From Pythium myriotylum (lineage: Eukaryota; Oomycota; Peronosporomycetes; Pythiales; Pythiaceae), in contig JALJCQ010000019.1 in assembly GCA_023091665.1 (NCBI GenBank), positions 372,001 through 436,000 on the forward strand: 64,000 bases of DNA. Reading direction: 5' to 3'. Numbering within the stretch: the first letter of the stretch is position 1; every line of letters begins with the position of its first letter. A program made the translations under genes and the position numbers. Shown one piece after another: positions 40,201 through 54,194 of this stretch. The notes below the pieces were generated by a model. The model worked only from the letters and a program-made list of their open reading frames with translations. It was not told where the DNA came from and made no database searches.

Positions 40201-43200
40201 AGCCTTGAGAGGGCTCAGATTTCTTGCGGATCAACGTGATGTGCTGCTGCTTCGCTTGCATACGCCGAAGCTGGAAGAGCGCACGTTGAGAAATACTGCG
40301 TGGTGCCTTCGCGTTGTCGTTCTTAAGGTAGAAGTTTTTTGTCAAACTGTAGAATGCCCGTGCCATGTCTCGGTAAGTGGTAGCGACCACGTCGACAATA
40401 CCTGCTTCAAGCTCGATTCGTATCTCTTGTGGCCACAGTTGATTCCACTGCCGTCGATGGAGCTGGAGCACTTGGCAACTGCGCACTGCGCGTGTCGATG
40501 CCAGTCGTTTTGCTCCAGGAATGAAAAATGCACATTCCCCAAAAAGAGCCCCGTTCTCGACCGCGGCGTAGACAATGTTCGCACGAGGAGAAAACATCTC
40601 GGCACACCCATGCTGCATGAGATATAGCGTCGTTCCTTCTCGACCACACTCGTAGATAATGTCACCAGGCAAGTAGATTTCCATTTGCAGAGCAGTGGCG
40701 ACGGCCTCAATTTGGGCATGGGAGAGGTTTCGAAATTCCCGAAGAGGTTGAATGAGCGGCGCATACATCTCGCTGAAGAGTTGAATCCGAAGCGGCCTGG
40801 GTAGATCCCGGAAGATAGATGTGATCCGCAATGGGATCAGACATTCAGTTTTAAACGAAAGGCTCTGCTCAGCGCGGACTCTCAACGAATAGGGAAGTTT
40901 GCGTGACTTGGAGTACTGATCGAAATCTTCAGTTCGAAGTTGGTGTTGATTGGCCTCTTTGTCAAGAGTGATCATCAACATGTTAATCCGCCCGATCACT
41001 TGGCCGATGAAGATCCATCCGAGAATGCACGTCGACATTGAATAGATGGTCTCTAGAAAATTGCGTGCGAGAATGTCACCGAAGCAATCAACTGTGAACT
41101 AACAAAAACGGAGGCTCAGTCGATCCACCCATTACAGCTTCTAACATGGAACCAAGAAACACTTACCGTAGACAGGCACCAGTACATTGCGCGCATGTAG
41201 TGAACCCAGAAATTATCAGGGTACTGCTGTATGACGAAGTCGACGCTGATCCAACTTCGATCGGCGATTCCACGCTCAAGTTGTATTCTTCCAAGCAGAT
41301 AATATAGACTGCCAACGTAGTGCGCTGTTGACACAAAGATGAGCACGAACCGGAAGAGGTCAAACACGCTGGAAAGCTTAGTGTTGTTGCCATGAAGAAA
41401 TTTCTCGAGAATTTGTGTTTGGGCGTCGTCGAGGATAAGGAGAAGCTGCGGGCTGCGTATCAATCTTGGGAGGCGGCACAGTGTCATCACGAAATAATCA
41501 CCATGGTAGAAGGCTGGTAGCATGCTCCAGCAATCCTGCTTAAACCACGTTTTGCTATAACGCGCACGAATCGAGCCCGGGTTCATTACTTTCTCGCCGT
41601 GTTCGACATAGCCCAGTCGCCCTCGTTTGAGAAAAATGTCGAAGTAGAGAAGGAAGTCGCAGAAATAATCAATCGCTGTCAAGAAGGTCATCGTGGATGG
41701 CGGGGGGTGCGGCAGGAAAGCGACTCGAAAGATTATGATATAGAAGTTGTACACGAGAATCGTGCTGACTATCCGGTACCACCATCTTGCAAAAGGCTTC
41801 TCAGGATCAACAACGCGAAAGCGCCGTATAAATCTGTTGGCTTGGTCAATGGCGCTCAAAACCTTGGTTCGGTCAACATAGAGTGATTTCGGGATTCCAA
41901 GTTGACGAACGGTCTTCTCCTTGAACATGAAGTTGGCCTGCAAAGCTCGAAGACACACCGCGTCCTGGTCCGTTCGACGCTTGAGAGACGTGAATATTCG
42001 CTGGAATTCGCTGGGAAAGCGAGGTGCCAAGGCGATAAGATCAGATCTCTCGATCACTGCGACGTGAGCACTTGCTACGACACGCACATTCACTTGGTAT
42101 GTCCTTGCTTGGCCCGACGGTGTGATACTCTCCTCTCCAAAGCAATCATGCCGCTGAAGAATTGCAATGGGTACCATATCTGCGCTGCGTTGTGGTCGGC
42201 TTTCGCCACTTGCTCGACGACGTCGAAGCGGTACAACTAAATCCATTGCAGACAGTTTCATTGCTCGCGAGTACATCACACTTAATCGTGACGATGCAAT
42301 CGACTCTCGCACGGATGTTCTCGACAGTGATATCAAAGCGTCAACATTGTTTCGAACCATGGATACCCGTTCGACGACGCTCAGAGTGTTAGATTCATCG
42401 GCCTTCACCCATCGAGGAGAAGGTAATGGATTTGGTTTGTGTTTGATCTCGCCGCTGTTTAACTTCCCCCTTGCAGACCGCGGCGGTGCGAGCGACTGCG
42501 GAGGCAACAGCAGTTCAACCTCCCCTTTCTGGATCACAAAGAACTGTGTTGCTTTGTGTCCTTCACGAACGATCATCACATTTTTTAGAAATATTTCACT
42601 TCGAGCGATTCGAGTAAGCTCGCGGATGAAGTATGACGGCGCTAAACCTGAATCTTCTGCAAAGAGATAGCATGCTCGAAGATCTTCCATTTGAAGCGCT
42701 TCGCGCACTCTTTGACGGAGAGATCGAGGCAAGTGGACGAGTATCTCTTGATCTCGCTTTGCGCAACCATTCATTTCCCACTTCGTATCGTAATAGGATC
42801 GAATCATCACTTTTGTCTCCTCGGGAACGTTGGGTGCATTTATCAGTGCAAGGTTGATAACTTCCATCCGCTCACGCTGAATTGAGGTTTGGATGCTGAG
42901 CTGGCCCAGCACGCTTGATAGCACACAGCCTGTGTAGTAACAAATATTCGCTCCGATGAAGATCCAAACGCATCCGACAACGCACTCTCGTGATGAGAAT
43001 GACATTATCTCACCAAATCCGACTGTGGATTGAAGTACAACGCTCCACTGAAGAGCTCGAAGGAATGGTGCATCAATATTGTATGTGCTGCGGTCATACA
43101 CATACCATGTGCAGTTATGGTTAAGTGTGGCGTCATGAAGGCAATCAAACGACGTCATTGAGTCTGGCTCAACTCCGCCAACAGGCAGGCCACCTCTGTA

Positions 43201-46060
43201 CGTAGCAACATCTCCGACCGCGAAGAATGTGCATGCGGCGATGTGAGCAGTTGACGTACAAAAAATGATGACGTAGACGATCATGCGCTTGCTCGGGGGG
43301 AGGGCGTGTTCGATCATTAGGGACCGCAGAAGGGATCGGAAATGGTACAATCGGATGAGTCGCACCAACCTGACGAAGCGTGCGATGCACACTGTCAAAT
43401 AGCTGAACCAGTTCTTGGGTAGTATATCCCACACAATTGGCAACGGAAGATTCTGGATAACGTCTAGAAGTACATTCTCATTCTCCCGATAGTGGCGGAA
43501 TATCGACGATCTGTCCTTGAGAATACCGAAGCTCGAGTTGCCGTCGTCGCCTGACCCATGACCAACAACATACCGGTAGAACAAACGCGCTCGAAAGTAC
43601 CAATCTGCATAGAAGAACGACTCAATGAGAACTGAGACAGCGAAATCGAAATGCTGAAAACCGCGGGGAATAGCACCAAACTGAGGGTAATCCTCCGCGT
43701 TTAGGAGGCCATAGCCACGCTGAAAGGCAATCTGGTACGGTACTTCGTACAGCTGGAACAACAACAGTGCACATTTCAGATGTTTCCACATCCTCTGAAA
43801 CGTCGAACCCGGTTGACGCCACGCTTGGTGAATTTTTTGTTTGGTACCGTCTGGTAAATGATCCGAGGTCGACATCTTGCGGAGCATCTTATTTGTCGAC
43901 TTGTGGTCATGCGACCGGATCTTATCAGCCGCAGAGGCCATGTCAGTGACTGTGGAGCTTACTCGATTCGCATGTTGATCCAGCTTGGCAGCTTTCGATG
44001 TCATAATTCCGGCATATTTTAACTTGGAGAAATGCGTCTTGAGAGCAGCTTTGAAGTCAATGTGGTGAAGGATCCAAACTTCACAATGCGCCTCTGAGAC
44101 GAGCTTATAAAGGGTTGTAATTGAATCGACGAACAATGCGCTTTCAGCGTATGCGTTGCCTGGTGTGAGACGGCCGAGCACAGCGTTGTTTGCGTCTAAG
44201 ACACTGATCTCGCCCTTGGCGACGACGAACATTTCTTCCGTATCGCCAATATTCAAGACGACTTGGCCAGGTGCGTAATAGTCTTTCTCCAAGCTAGCCA
44301 GTATAGAGCGCAGGAAAGCTCCTTCTCGGTTCTTGAACAGTGGGAGCTATCATCGACATTGAATCAGTGGTGAGATTACCGATAATACCATGGCAATGTT
44401 GAAAAGCATCTCACGCGTTGCAAGCTCCGGTACTTGACGTAGTTGAGACATTGCGTGTGGTAATGAGATGGTAACGCTTGGAGTGTCATTTCTTCCTCAA
44501 CCCCAAATCGCGTACGCTGCATGTATTCGAAGTAGGTGTTTACACTTCGAGATAGAGAGGTCGGAACGTGACGCCTGGCGAGAAACTGCACGAGAAGAGT
44601 TGTGTTGGTTACAAAAAAAACAAAAAAGAATGCACACGCAGTGTAGTTGAACTCACCCTGCTGGCCTGCTCAAGCCTTGTGGTGAGGTTAGTTGTCATGG
44701 ATGCATCCTTCCGGCTGAAGTAGAAGGAGTACGCCGTCAGAATTGCCGTCGCCCACAAACCACTAGCGAACTGCACTAGTATTCGATACGCAGTTTCATA
44801 TTCCGTTGCTGGAACCAAGTCACCTTGACCAAGCGTTGTGACTGTCTTACTTCCCCAGTACATGGAGCGTATGTATTTGCGCCAAAGAATTCCGCCTTCG
44901 AGTCGATCGCGTTGTACCCAAGTAGCAGGGTGTCGATGGTTGCTGTGGCACTTGTCGAACTCGACCCCGCATTCCCAATGAGCGACTAGCATGTACCCGG
45001 ATCCTGCCAAGTGGATGAGGTATACGCCTACGATAAAAAGGAAGACAATCGACGCAATGGAACTGAATGAAAGAGCCTGAATCACTGGTAGATGGCGAAA
45101 TCGAACGAGTATGGCATCAGAGAAAGCTCGAGGGGCAACTCGAAATGCCTGAAGATATCTTGGCAAACCAACGATGTGAAGAAAGTTGTAATTCTTCGGA
45201 ATAGAGACGAGAACAATCTCGAACGGGAAGCAATTCAACACAGCCGACAGGAACATGGTGGCCGTCATTCGATGGGAAGCTCTGGTTCGCTGGCGATAAG
45301 GTAACGTGTCGGCGGCAGAGACTCGATCTTCCCGTGACGAAATCCCGCTCATCATTGATCGGTAAGACTGCAAATCCCCGTCGCCAACAAATGAAGCTCG
45401 TAAGACGCTCATTAGCCGTGGGTTGTCGATTGGATTGACTCGTCGGAGGCAGCACGCAACTGTCTGCCTAAAAAAATGCTGTATCCGGGGACGTAATTCT
45501 TCCTTTGTGAACCAGAACCTCACGATTAGACCCACTGCATCAAACGCTGTAAAGATGGATAGTGCCAGCGTCCACGAGTGTCTTCGTTTCGGATCATCCC
45601 ACGGATCGAAGAAGAAGCCAAGACGAAGCGGAACGCTCACCAACGTGTAGATTGCGTCTACCAATCGAAGAGTAACTGCAACTTGCGCCAACTGCTGTCG
45701 CCATGGACGATGTCGAATATAACCCACCCACGTGTTCGCGAGGTTTGATGATCGCCGCCTTATTCGAGTGTGGAGTGCGAGGGCATTGGCGGCCCGCGAT
45801 GTCCGCCGGTTCGTACTCTTGTTTGACCGCAGGTTCAGTCGGGCTACGCCAAAGTGCGCGTTTTCGAGAATCTTCTGGTCTGCCATGATGTTGCCTTGCC
45901 CTTGGTGCTCGTTGTCATCAACATCTTCCGCAAACACCCCACTATGGTGGCTTGCACTACTCAGGCCCCCATGCGTCAGGCGGCTACTTGCTCGTTGCCG
46001 GTCAGGAAGATCATCGTCGCTTGCTCCCGTGTCTCCCCAGCCTAGGCGACGCGGGTACAT
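37298..46060 (-). CDS. Four-repeat cyclic-nucleotide-gated-type cation channel (channel A)
   Basis: Four exons joined by clear splice signals, all phase 0, give about 2851 residues: 46060-44657, 44585-44415, 44346-41167 and 41098-37298. The start is the first ATG (46060); an upstream in-frame TTG is not used. Four units, each with six membrane segments, a pore and a cyclic-nucleotide-binding domain (CNBD), lie in one chain. Pores: I TVTTLGQGDLVP (about 44830), II STVGFGEIMS (about 43010), III FTVDCFGDIL (across the 41167/41098 junction), IV TTVCYGDILP (about 38405). Arg-rich S4-like segments are clearest in II (RFVRLVRLIRLYHFR). The fourth CNBD has the phosphate-binding pattern FGERSLL...PRMATC; the first lacks it. 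It resembles the single-chain CNGK-type channels known from animal sperm. It acts in a membrane; ligand and ion selectivity are unknown. It is tandem with channel B. Confidence 0.88.
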
Positions 46061-46360
46061 TCCCCCGTGCTTGTCACCGTAGGAGAGAAACGAGCCACGA
46101 GCTTTGCCGATCAAGGAGGAACGCTAGCCGAGTACCAACCCCGACATTCCATTTCGCTCGCTATTGGTCCGCTCTATTTTGAGCTCAATCGAGCGTCCGT
46201 TATCAGCGTCGCCCACACCTCGAATACGCATTCTGCTCTGAATTAATGGAAACTTGCTTCGCCAAATAAAACCTGGCGACCCAGACAACTCCGAACGAAA
46301 TGGAACTGATGTCCGTTGCCTCGACAATCACCTCAACATGCGTAAATAATAAGATGTAAT

Positions 46361-49300
46361 CTAAGGCACTCCTCGCGGCGTTGCCGCCCCACCTCGTTGG
46401 CGTGCTCCACCCCGAGTAAACATCCACTCGCGAGCGTTCTTTTCTCGGTAATCGGGAAATTCGTGCAGAATCTTCTCGTACCTATCGAGTGTGAGAATGA
46501 GCACACTGCAAGAGCACAAAGCAACGCAAGTCGCTGTGCGCGGGATGTTGAAAATCAGAGACTTCTCTCCGACAAACTCATACCGTCCTTTGATGATTTC
46601 AATCTGCTCCAGCGTTGTCTTCTTGGTGATCCTCACAGACACCAAACCGCTCTCGATTACGTAGAGGCTTCGTTCGGTGTCACCCTCGCAGATAAGGATG
46701 TCGTTTCGAACGAAGAGCTCCTGCTGAAATGCTGAGACCATTGCTCGCGCGAAAGCAGGTTCTGCGTTCGCAAAGAGGCGCATATTTCTGACCAGATCTT
46801 CCATCACAAAAAACGCGATATCTTGTTTCACAGTAGTCGTCAGACCTCGAAGCAGTCCCTCCTCATTCATTCCCTTGCTCTCTGCCCAGTGGACAGCAAA
46901 ATAAACTTGCATTTGCTTCCACATCTTCGGGTTGAGTCGATGGAGCTGCATGTATTGCGCGACGTTAGCAACACGGTGCTCATAATCTGCTCGGCGGCCA
47001 ACTTCCATCTCAAAAAATTGAAAGAAACCCCCCGATAGCATTCCAAAAAGCACTATAGACGCCACAATCACGATGGCTGTCACCAGAGTCTCCCAGGCAT
47101 TTTGGGGTGCGATATCACCATACGAGACTGTCGTGATAGCTCCCATACTAAAGTGATAGGCTCGAGCGTAGCGCTCGGAAACTGGAATTTCGCCAATGCA
47201 CTGAAGTCCATCGCAACCGCTGAAAGTGAGCATACCTGGAGACTTAAGCCAAGACTTGCGGCCATCTTCTCGAAGTGTGTTGAAAGCGATCGCATACGCA
47301 AAACACGCGACGATGTGCGCACCGAGAACAAAGTCGAACGTGAAGCGGATCCAGTACAGAATACTACGTCGAGCAAGCGTCAACTTGAAATCATACACCA
47401 TCATCTGCTGAACACGTTCGCTAAGATCATGCAAATGAACGATTCGAATGTTTTTGTTGAGCCGAAGCACCGCAATATGATACCAAGTAACCTTTGTGAT
47501 CCCGGGTATGAACAAAGGAAGTAATGGCGCAAGTAGCTCCAGCGGCACTAGGGACATCATGTCAAAAACGTACGTTCCATGTCGAAAATAGTGGTCTCGA
47601 ATCGCCTTCGAGCTTGTAACAATCTGCCCACGATGAACAAACGTGAAGTAGTTCTTGCGGAGGATGAAATCACACAAGCACACTGCATCCATTACGTATT
47701 CGATGGAAAACCATGCTTGTACCGAGGTGTTTGCGTCCGCCAACATCAAGTATTCGTAGTTGAAGCTTGCACGAAACGGAATGACCAAGACGAAGTAAAG
47801 GCATATCCATAGCATCACCGTATCCCATATCCGACGAAAGCCTGATCCTTCTAGGACAAATGAGGGAGGGCGTGGAGGCTCGCACCATATTCCATACAAA
47901 TGCGTTGTTTGACGGTGAGATTTGAACGCGTTGTTAAAGACGTCCCCAAGAGCTTTTGCGTAAAGCGAGACCTGGCGTCGAACTCCACTTGCATTACCAT
48001 TGATGAGCATCATCTGAAAGGAGTTCGAGCGTTTGCGCTGTGGAGTGTTCGACATCATTACAGACCGAGAGCTATTCCCTTTCTGCAACGAACCAATATG
48101 TTTTGGCCCGCGATTTCGCAGAGCAAGGAATTGCGGTGAGCCATTCGCAGGCAAAATTGTCGTTACTTGGTTTTGTGATTGTGCACCATCCTTTCCGGGA
48201 AGACTATGTAGAGCCAAGAATTTGCTGAGAATATCCTCGCTAGTCAACTGAATGGAGTGCCTCCGGAATGGAGTATTAGTTTCCTCACAAGACGATCGGG
48301 AAGAGTTCGTTGAGACGTTCTGACTCGAGATTCCGATGGCGTTCGGCTGCGTTACCTTTGCGAATTCGCCTGATGTAACCCATGGTCCGGCGCTCTTCCG
48401 TCGCGACGCAATCGATCGTACCCTCAGTGACGTGCTGGCAGTCTGTTGAGTTGACACATCTCCCAATCCAATTTCGGCAGCACCTATCTTGTCATCCAGC
48501 ATTCGTAGCACTCGAAGCCTTTTGGAGTGACGACTCCACATAGTTTCTTTGTCAGGACGCGCAGCGTTGACTTTGGTAACTGCTGTTCGGAACCGAGACA
48601 GATTCTGTGCTGGGCTGCCAGGTCTAGAAGAATGTTCGCGTGCCTGTAGGCCTTGGAATCCTCCATCAAATCGTTCCCACACGGCACGGACGAGTGTGTT
48701 AATCCGGAGAAGAGTTGATCGGATAGGGGATATCGACTTTGCAGGAGATCTGATGAAGAACGATTCGAGTAGAAGTCGCTCGAGCTTACCCTTCTCTGAT
48801 AGCATCAAAATGCGAGGAGTTCTCTTACGATGAATAGGAACAGACCTCTGAGAACAAGTGTTCTTGGAAAGCTCAAAATTCTTGACAACGTTGATGTAGC
48901 TTTTCATCGTTGCTCGATACTTCTCTCGCATAACTCGGGTTAGTCTTTCCTCTGTGTCTCGACGCACACGATCCGGCCACAATGTTTTCCATGAATCTCT
49001 CTCAAGTTGGAGTACTTGACAGCTGGTGTGCGCGCGCGCTGAAGCAAGATGTTTTGCACCGGGGATGAAGAAGGCACAGTCTCCGAACATAACCCCTTCG
49101 TGAATTCCTGCAAGGACAATTGATGAAGTAGGAGAGAAAAGTTCGCCTTGTCCCTCCTTCATGATACATAAGCGAGTTGCCACGCGCCCCTCGGTGAAAA
49201 TGATATCATCCTTCATGTATATCTCGAGTGTCAGCACAGATGCCAGTGATTGCACTTGGGCCCACGTTAGTGAGTCAAATTCGGAAATTCGACGTAAGAA

Positions 49301-52300
49301 TATCCCATATGCCTCATCAAAGATCGTCATGCGCAACACCTTGGGAAGCTCACGGAATAATTGGCTTGCTTGCAGCTCGAGCATTACCTTTGACTTGTAC
49401 TCGGCACTTTCCTTTGCTCTCTCCCGTACATTCGGTGGGAGGGAACGGCGTTTGGCATACTCTTCAAAATCGTTCACACGAACTGCGTGTGCGTTTGCTT
49501 CCTGGACGTTGAATGTAAGTTCCGATGCTTTCATTTAGAAAGGGAAATCAATACCTTACCTTGTCCACGTTGAGAACGAGCGAAGTCATCCGGCCAATGA
49601 TTTGTCCAATAAAGATCCAACCAAGAAGGCAAGTAGCACTCGCGAACAACGTCTCGGCAACGTTTCTTGCAATGACATCACCAAAGCAGACGACAGTGAA
49701 CTAACAGATCAATCAAGTTGTAAGTCACCAACGTCCTCATCGAGCGATCATTCAAACCCACCGTTTCGAGACACCAATAAAGTGATCGAATATAGTGCAC
49801 TTCAACTTGGTGTGGATAATCAGGCAGGACAGTATCTGCCGTGATCCAGCTTGATTCAACAAGCCCATACTCCATCTGAAGACGTCCAAGTAGGTAGTAA
49901 AAGCTTCCGAGGTAGTGAGCAGCAGATAAAAAGAACACTAGGAACTTCGCCATGTCGAAAATGCTCAAGAAGACGGTTCCACCCCTGAGATATCGCTCTT
50001 GAACCATGTCTTCTACAGAATGCAAAGTAGCCATGATTTGTGGTGTCCTGATTAGTCTTGGCAAACGAGCAAACGCCATTTTTGATGGGTTGGTAGGGAA
50101 GTATAGGGGAATCATGCTAACGATATCCCACTTGAGCCACCCCTGTTCGTAATGCTTGCGAATGAGACCTCTGTCAAGAACTTCACCCATCCCTGGATCT
50201 GTATAACCAAGATGGTTCCATTTCAGAAACATGTCCACCCATAGAACAGCATCGAAGGCGTAGTCAATATTGTTGAGTACTCCAGATCTTTTGGCTGAAG
50301 GTTGTGGAAGGAAAGCAAGTCGGAATACGATGACGTAGAAGTTGTAGGTCAGAATCGACGAAACAATAGCCACCCATATTCGCGCGACAATGTCTCCAGG
50401 ACGTATAATGTTTCGCTCGATAGCTTGCGTATCTTCTGCTCTTGCACGCAAATTCCTTGTTCGGCCAAACAAGCGTGCCAACTTTCGACTCTCTCGAAAA
50501 TTTCTCCTTATCAAGCGGACTTGGTGCCGCTCTTTCCTCGCCTTCGCGTCGACGACGGATGCCAGCTGCTCAACCTCTTGCCGATGCCGATCGACAAGAT
50601 CGAGGAGAGTTTGTCGACGAATTACTGCTAATTGTGTGCTGACTAGTGTGCGCGCGCTCAGAATGTAACAGCTCACTTCCGGATACGAAAATGCCTCTTC
50701 CCCAAAAATGTCGTCTCTCCGAAGAACGGCAATGGAGAGTGGTGGAGAGAGGCTGACGTAAGTCACGTCTCCTGCAGTAAGGTAGCCGTAAGTCCCTATT
50801 AATTGCTGGGGTGTCTGAAACGGCGACGCTCTTGTTCGTTGGCCTGGAGGATGATAAGACTTTACTCGAGCGGGCTCGGTGAAGAGCTCCACAGCTCCAT
50901 GTTGAACTACAAAGGCTTCGTCTGCTGTTAGCTCCTGTCGCATAATGTCAACGCCTGCTAGGAATACTTCCGAATACATTTTGGACGCTAACTCATTGAC
51001 AAACGCCCCCGGTAGTGACTTGTCGATGAGTGAAAACAATTTGCAGCGGTTGACGCCACCATACAGTTCACGTGTAATTCCCTCTCGCAACGATTTTGGA
51101 AGACGCGCGAGCAACTCCGTTTCAGTGATTGCAATTCCATTCATCTTCCAAGTGTTGACATAGTACCTTTGAACTATACGGACTGTTAATGGTGACAAAC
51201 TCTTGAAGCTTAGAAGTGTGCGATTCACCGTCTCCAGTCTGTCGTTCTTTATTGCAATAAGAACATTCCAGTGCGAAAGCACGCTCGAGATGGCGCATGC
51301 CGTTGAATAGCAAATGATCGCACCTGCATATATCCAAAAGAACCCAATCAAACACTCCCCATCAGAGAACGCGAGAATATCACCATATCCCACGGTCGAT
51401 AGAAGCACAAGGCTCCAATGCATGGAGCGCACGTAAACAGCATTGATTCCAAACTCGGAATGATCGAAAATTAACCATGAACAATTCCCAAACACGCTGG
51501 AATCTGCCAAGCACGATGCTGAAGTGACTGAGTGGCGAAGGCCCACAGTAGTCATTGTGGAGTCGTGTTGTACGTCATGAAAGAAATCACCTGCCAAAAA
51601 GTATATGCAAGCCGCGAGATTGGCGAGTAGTGCACAACCAACGGAGTTGAGCCACAAAAGCTGCGTTGCTGGACTTACGTCTCGCTTTGACATGACCAGT
51701 TTCATTGTTGGCTCAAGAAAACGTAGGCGAAGGAGGCGAAGAAGACGGACCGAAGAAACACTAAGCGTAACACGCCGCGTTAGCGAAGATTTGGGGATGA
51801 TGTCCCAGAGTAATGAGAATGGAATGTTGCCCAAGATGTCAAACAAGAGATCGTCGTTCTCGAGGTAATGCCGAAATATTTGCTTTGACTCCACGATCAA
51901 GTCATATCCATTCGCTTGTCCTTCTTCCGTCGAACTTCGTCTGTTCCCGATGCCGTCGCCACCTTGAGTTCGCCTCACAAAGACGTAGGCACAAAAATAC
52001 CAGTTCAAAGCAAAGAAGCACTCTACCGTGAAGCTAGCGTAGAACCCAATTAGTTGGAGGGTGCGCACACCTGCTGAGTGAGCGGTCAGAGAGTTCACAA
52101 CTCCAAAATCATGGTGAAAGGCAATATGGATGGGTACTTCAAAACCGACGAAGAGAAGACAACAACACTCGACAAATCGCCAGTGGGTCCGAAAGCTTGA
52201 CGTTGGCAGTCGCCACCGAGCGACTGACTTTACTGAGTTCGCAGTGTCGCGATCAACTTTGTCCATCAGCTTGCGAAGAGCCAGGTCTTTCGGTTCACCA

Positions 52301-54194
52301 GGTCGCACGTGGGCACTCGATGATCCTTGAGGCCCTAGGTACTGGCCTAATATCACCGCACGCTTAGGTTGAGGAAGGAATATGGCAACAGCGTCTTCAA
52401 AAACCTTCCGCGGAAGCCACCAGAGCTCGCTTGGGCTTTCAGCCACCAAGCGATGCTCAGACTTGGTCGCACTCACAAGTGCACTGTCAGCGTAACAGTT
52501 CCCAGGAAGTAAGCGCCGAACAACAGTGTTCTCTGCGTTTGAAACGCGGACTTCTCCACTCGAGACGATGAAGAGCTCTTCTGCGTCCCCGAAGTCTACG
52601 ATAACTTGGTTTGGGGAGAAGAAATCCTCCTCTAGAGCATCAAGGAGCGCGCGCAGAAAAGCCCCTTCTTGCTTCCGGAGAATTGGAACCTAAACACGTA
52701 TCAGCATTTCCACTCGACAGTGGCCACGTTGGACAACGGACTTACACGTTTGAGGAGACCTTGCTTGATCTGATGAGAGCATTGAGAGCGATAACGAACA
52801 GGTAATCCTGCGAACACACTGGCCTCGTCTACACAGCCACGAGTTCGAAGCATATGACGGAAGTAGGTGATCACTGCATCCGAGGTCTCTGCCGACAACC
52901 TTCTTGCTCTAACAAACTGTATTAACGATGAGTGTTCACCATCATCACCAAGAAAAGATTGGTCATGATCTCCTACCTGCAATGACTCGTCGAACTGTGT
53001 TGTAAAGCTGTGGCGAATATTAGCGTCGCGACGACTGAATGCGAAACCGCAAGCTGAAAGACAGGCAGTCGCCCAAAGCCCACTGATAAACTGAACGCAT
53101 ATGCAATAATTGGTCTCCACAATAGTCGTTGGCACAAGGTCTCCCTGCCCAAGAGTTGTCACAGTCTTCGCTGCCCAGTACATCGTTCTTGCATATTTAC
53201 GCCACAATGATCCGTGCTCAAGTTCGTCTTTGAGCACCCAGCAGCCAGGGATGGGGCTTTTCAAACACGAAGAGAACTCAAATCCACACTCGACGCGCGC
53301 AATCAACATGTACCCAGCTGCCACGAGGTGGCAAAGATAGAGTCCCGTCCACGAAACATGAAACACAAGCGATGTTGTGCTGAACGAGAGACTTCGCACA
53401 AACGGCGTCGAGCGAAACTGGGACAGAACCCCTTTAGAAAAATGACTTGAGAGGGAATGAAGCGATTCAACGAGGCGGACGACCCCTCCAACATGAGAGA
53501 GATTGCACTGGCCACATAGGCACAACACGATCCCCCATGGTATCAGTAGAATGGCTCTTGTGATCATCGGCCATCGGCGAGTCGGTGATTCTACCTTGCT
53601 TCCTTCGGCATATCTTCTAGCCTCTCTATCGTCACCATTTGATTGAGGGGCATCGATGTCTCGAATCACTTGGCCTTGTCGACTCGGCTCTTCTTCCGGC
53701 ATAATCTTGGACGGCATCTTGGACAGCATTCGAAACGTCGTCACGTTGGAGACGGCTTTTGAGTCACTGCCGAGCCGCGACGAAGCTGCCACTTTCCTCA
53801 CCACGAATGGGAGCACCTTCAGAACCATTGACCACGCGTCAAGTGCTGTCAAGACGCCTAGAAGAGCAGTCCACTGGTGGCGATACGGCGCCTCGTTGTA
53901 TGGGTCGAACACGAACCCGATTCGAAATGGGATGGCCAGCATAGCGACGACAGTGTCGTAGAACACGAGACGCTGAAGCAAGAGAGTGAAGCGATTATCA
54001 ATAGAGCTCGCCACTCCTGCGCCTGGAGAGACCGTGTTCTTGGCGCTGCCAAACCATCGACGGAGTCCTCCTCTTCGTGCTCGTTTCGGCTGCGCCATGT
54101 CGACGTGGGTCAACCCGAAGGCCGCGCTCTGCACCACGCGATCGTCATCGCCAGCCGACACAGGCTGTCGCCGTGCTCCGTGGAGCCCTGGCAT
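46361..54194 (-). CDS. Four-repeat cyclic-nucleotide-gated-type cation channel (channel B)
   Basis: Exons 54194-52746, 52689-49762, 49700-49560 and 49501-46361 (all phase 0; donors GTAAGT, GTGGGT, GTAAGG; acceptors TTTAG, GTTAG, CCAG) give about 2552 residues. It is built like channel A: four six-segment pore units each followed by a CNBD. Pores: I TVTTLGQGDLVP (about 53145), II STVGYGDILAFS (about 51385), III FTVVCFGDVIARN (49700-49662), IV TTVSYGDIAPQ (about 47115). Only repeat II has a canonical GYG filter. The fourth CNBD reads VGEKSLIF..PRTATC, the consensus phosphate-binding cassette; the first (CYADSAL) and third (FGDCAFF) deviate. It ends 300 bases before channel A begins, so the two are a tandem duplication. 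Intron positions differ partly between them. Confidence 0.88.
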
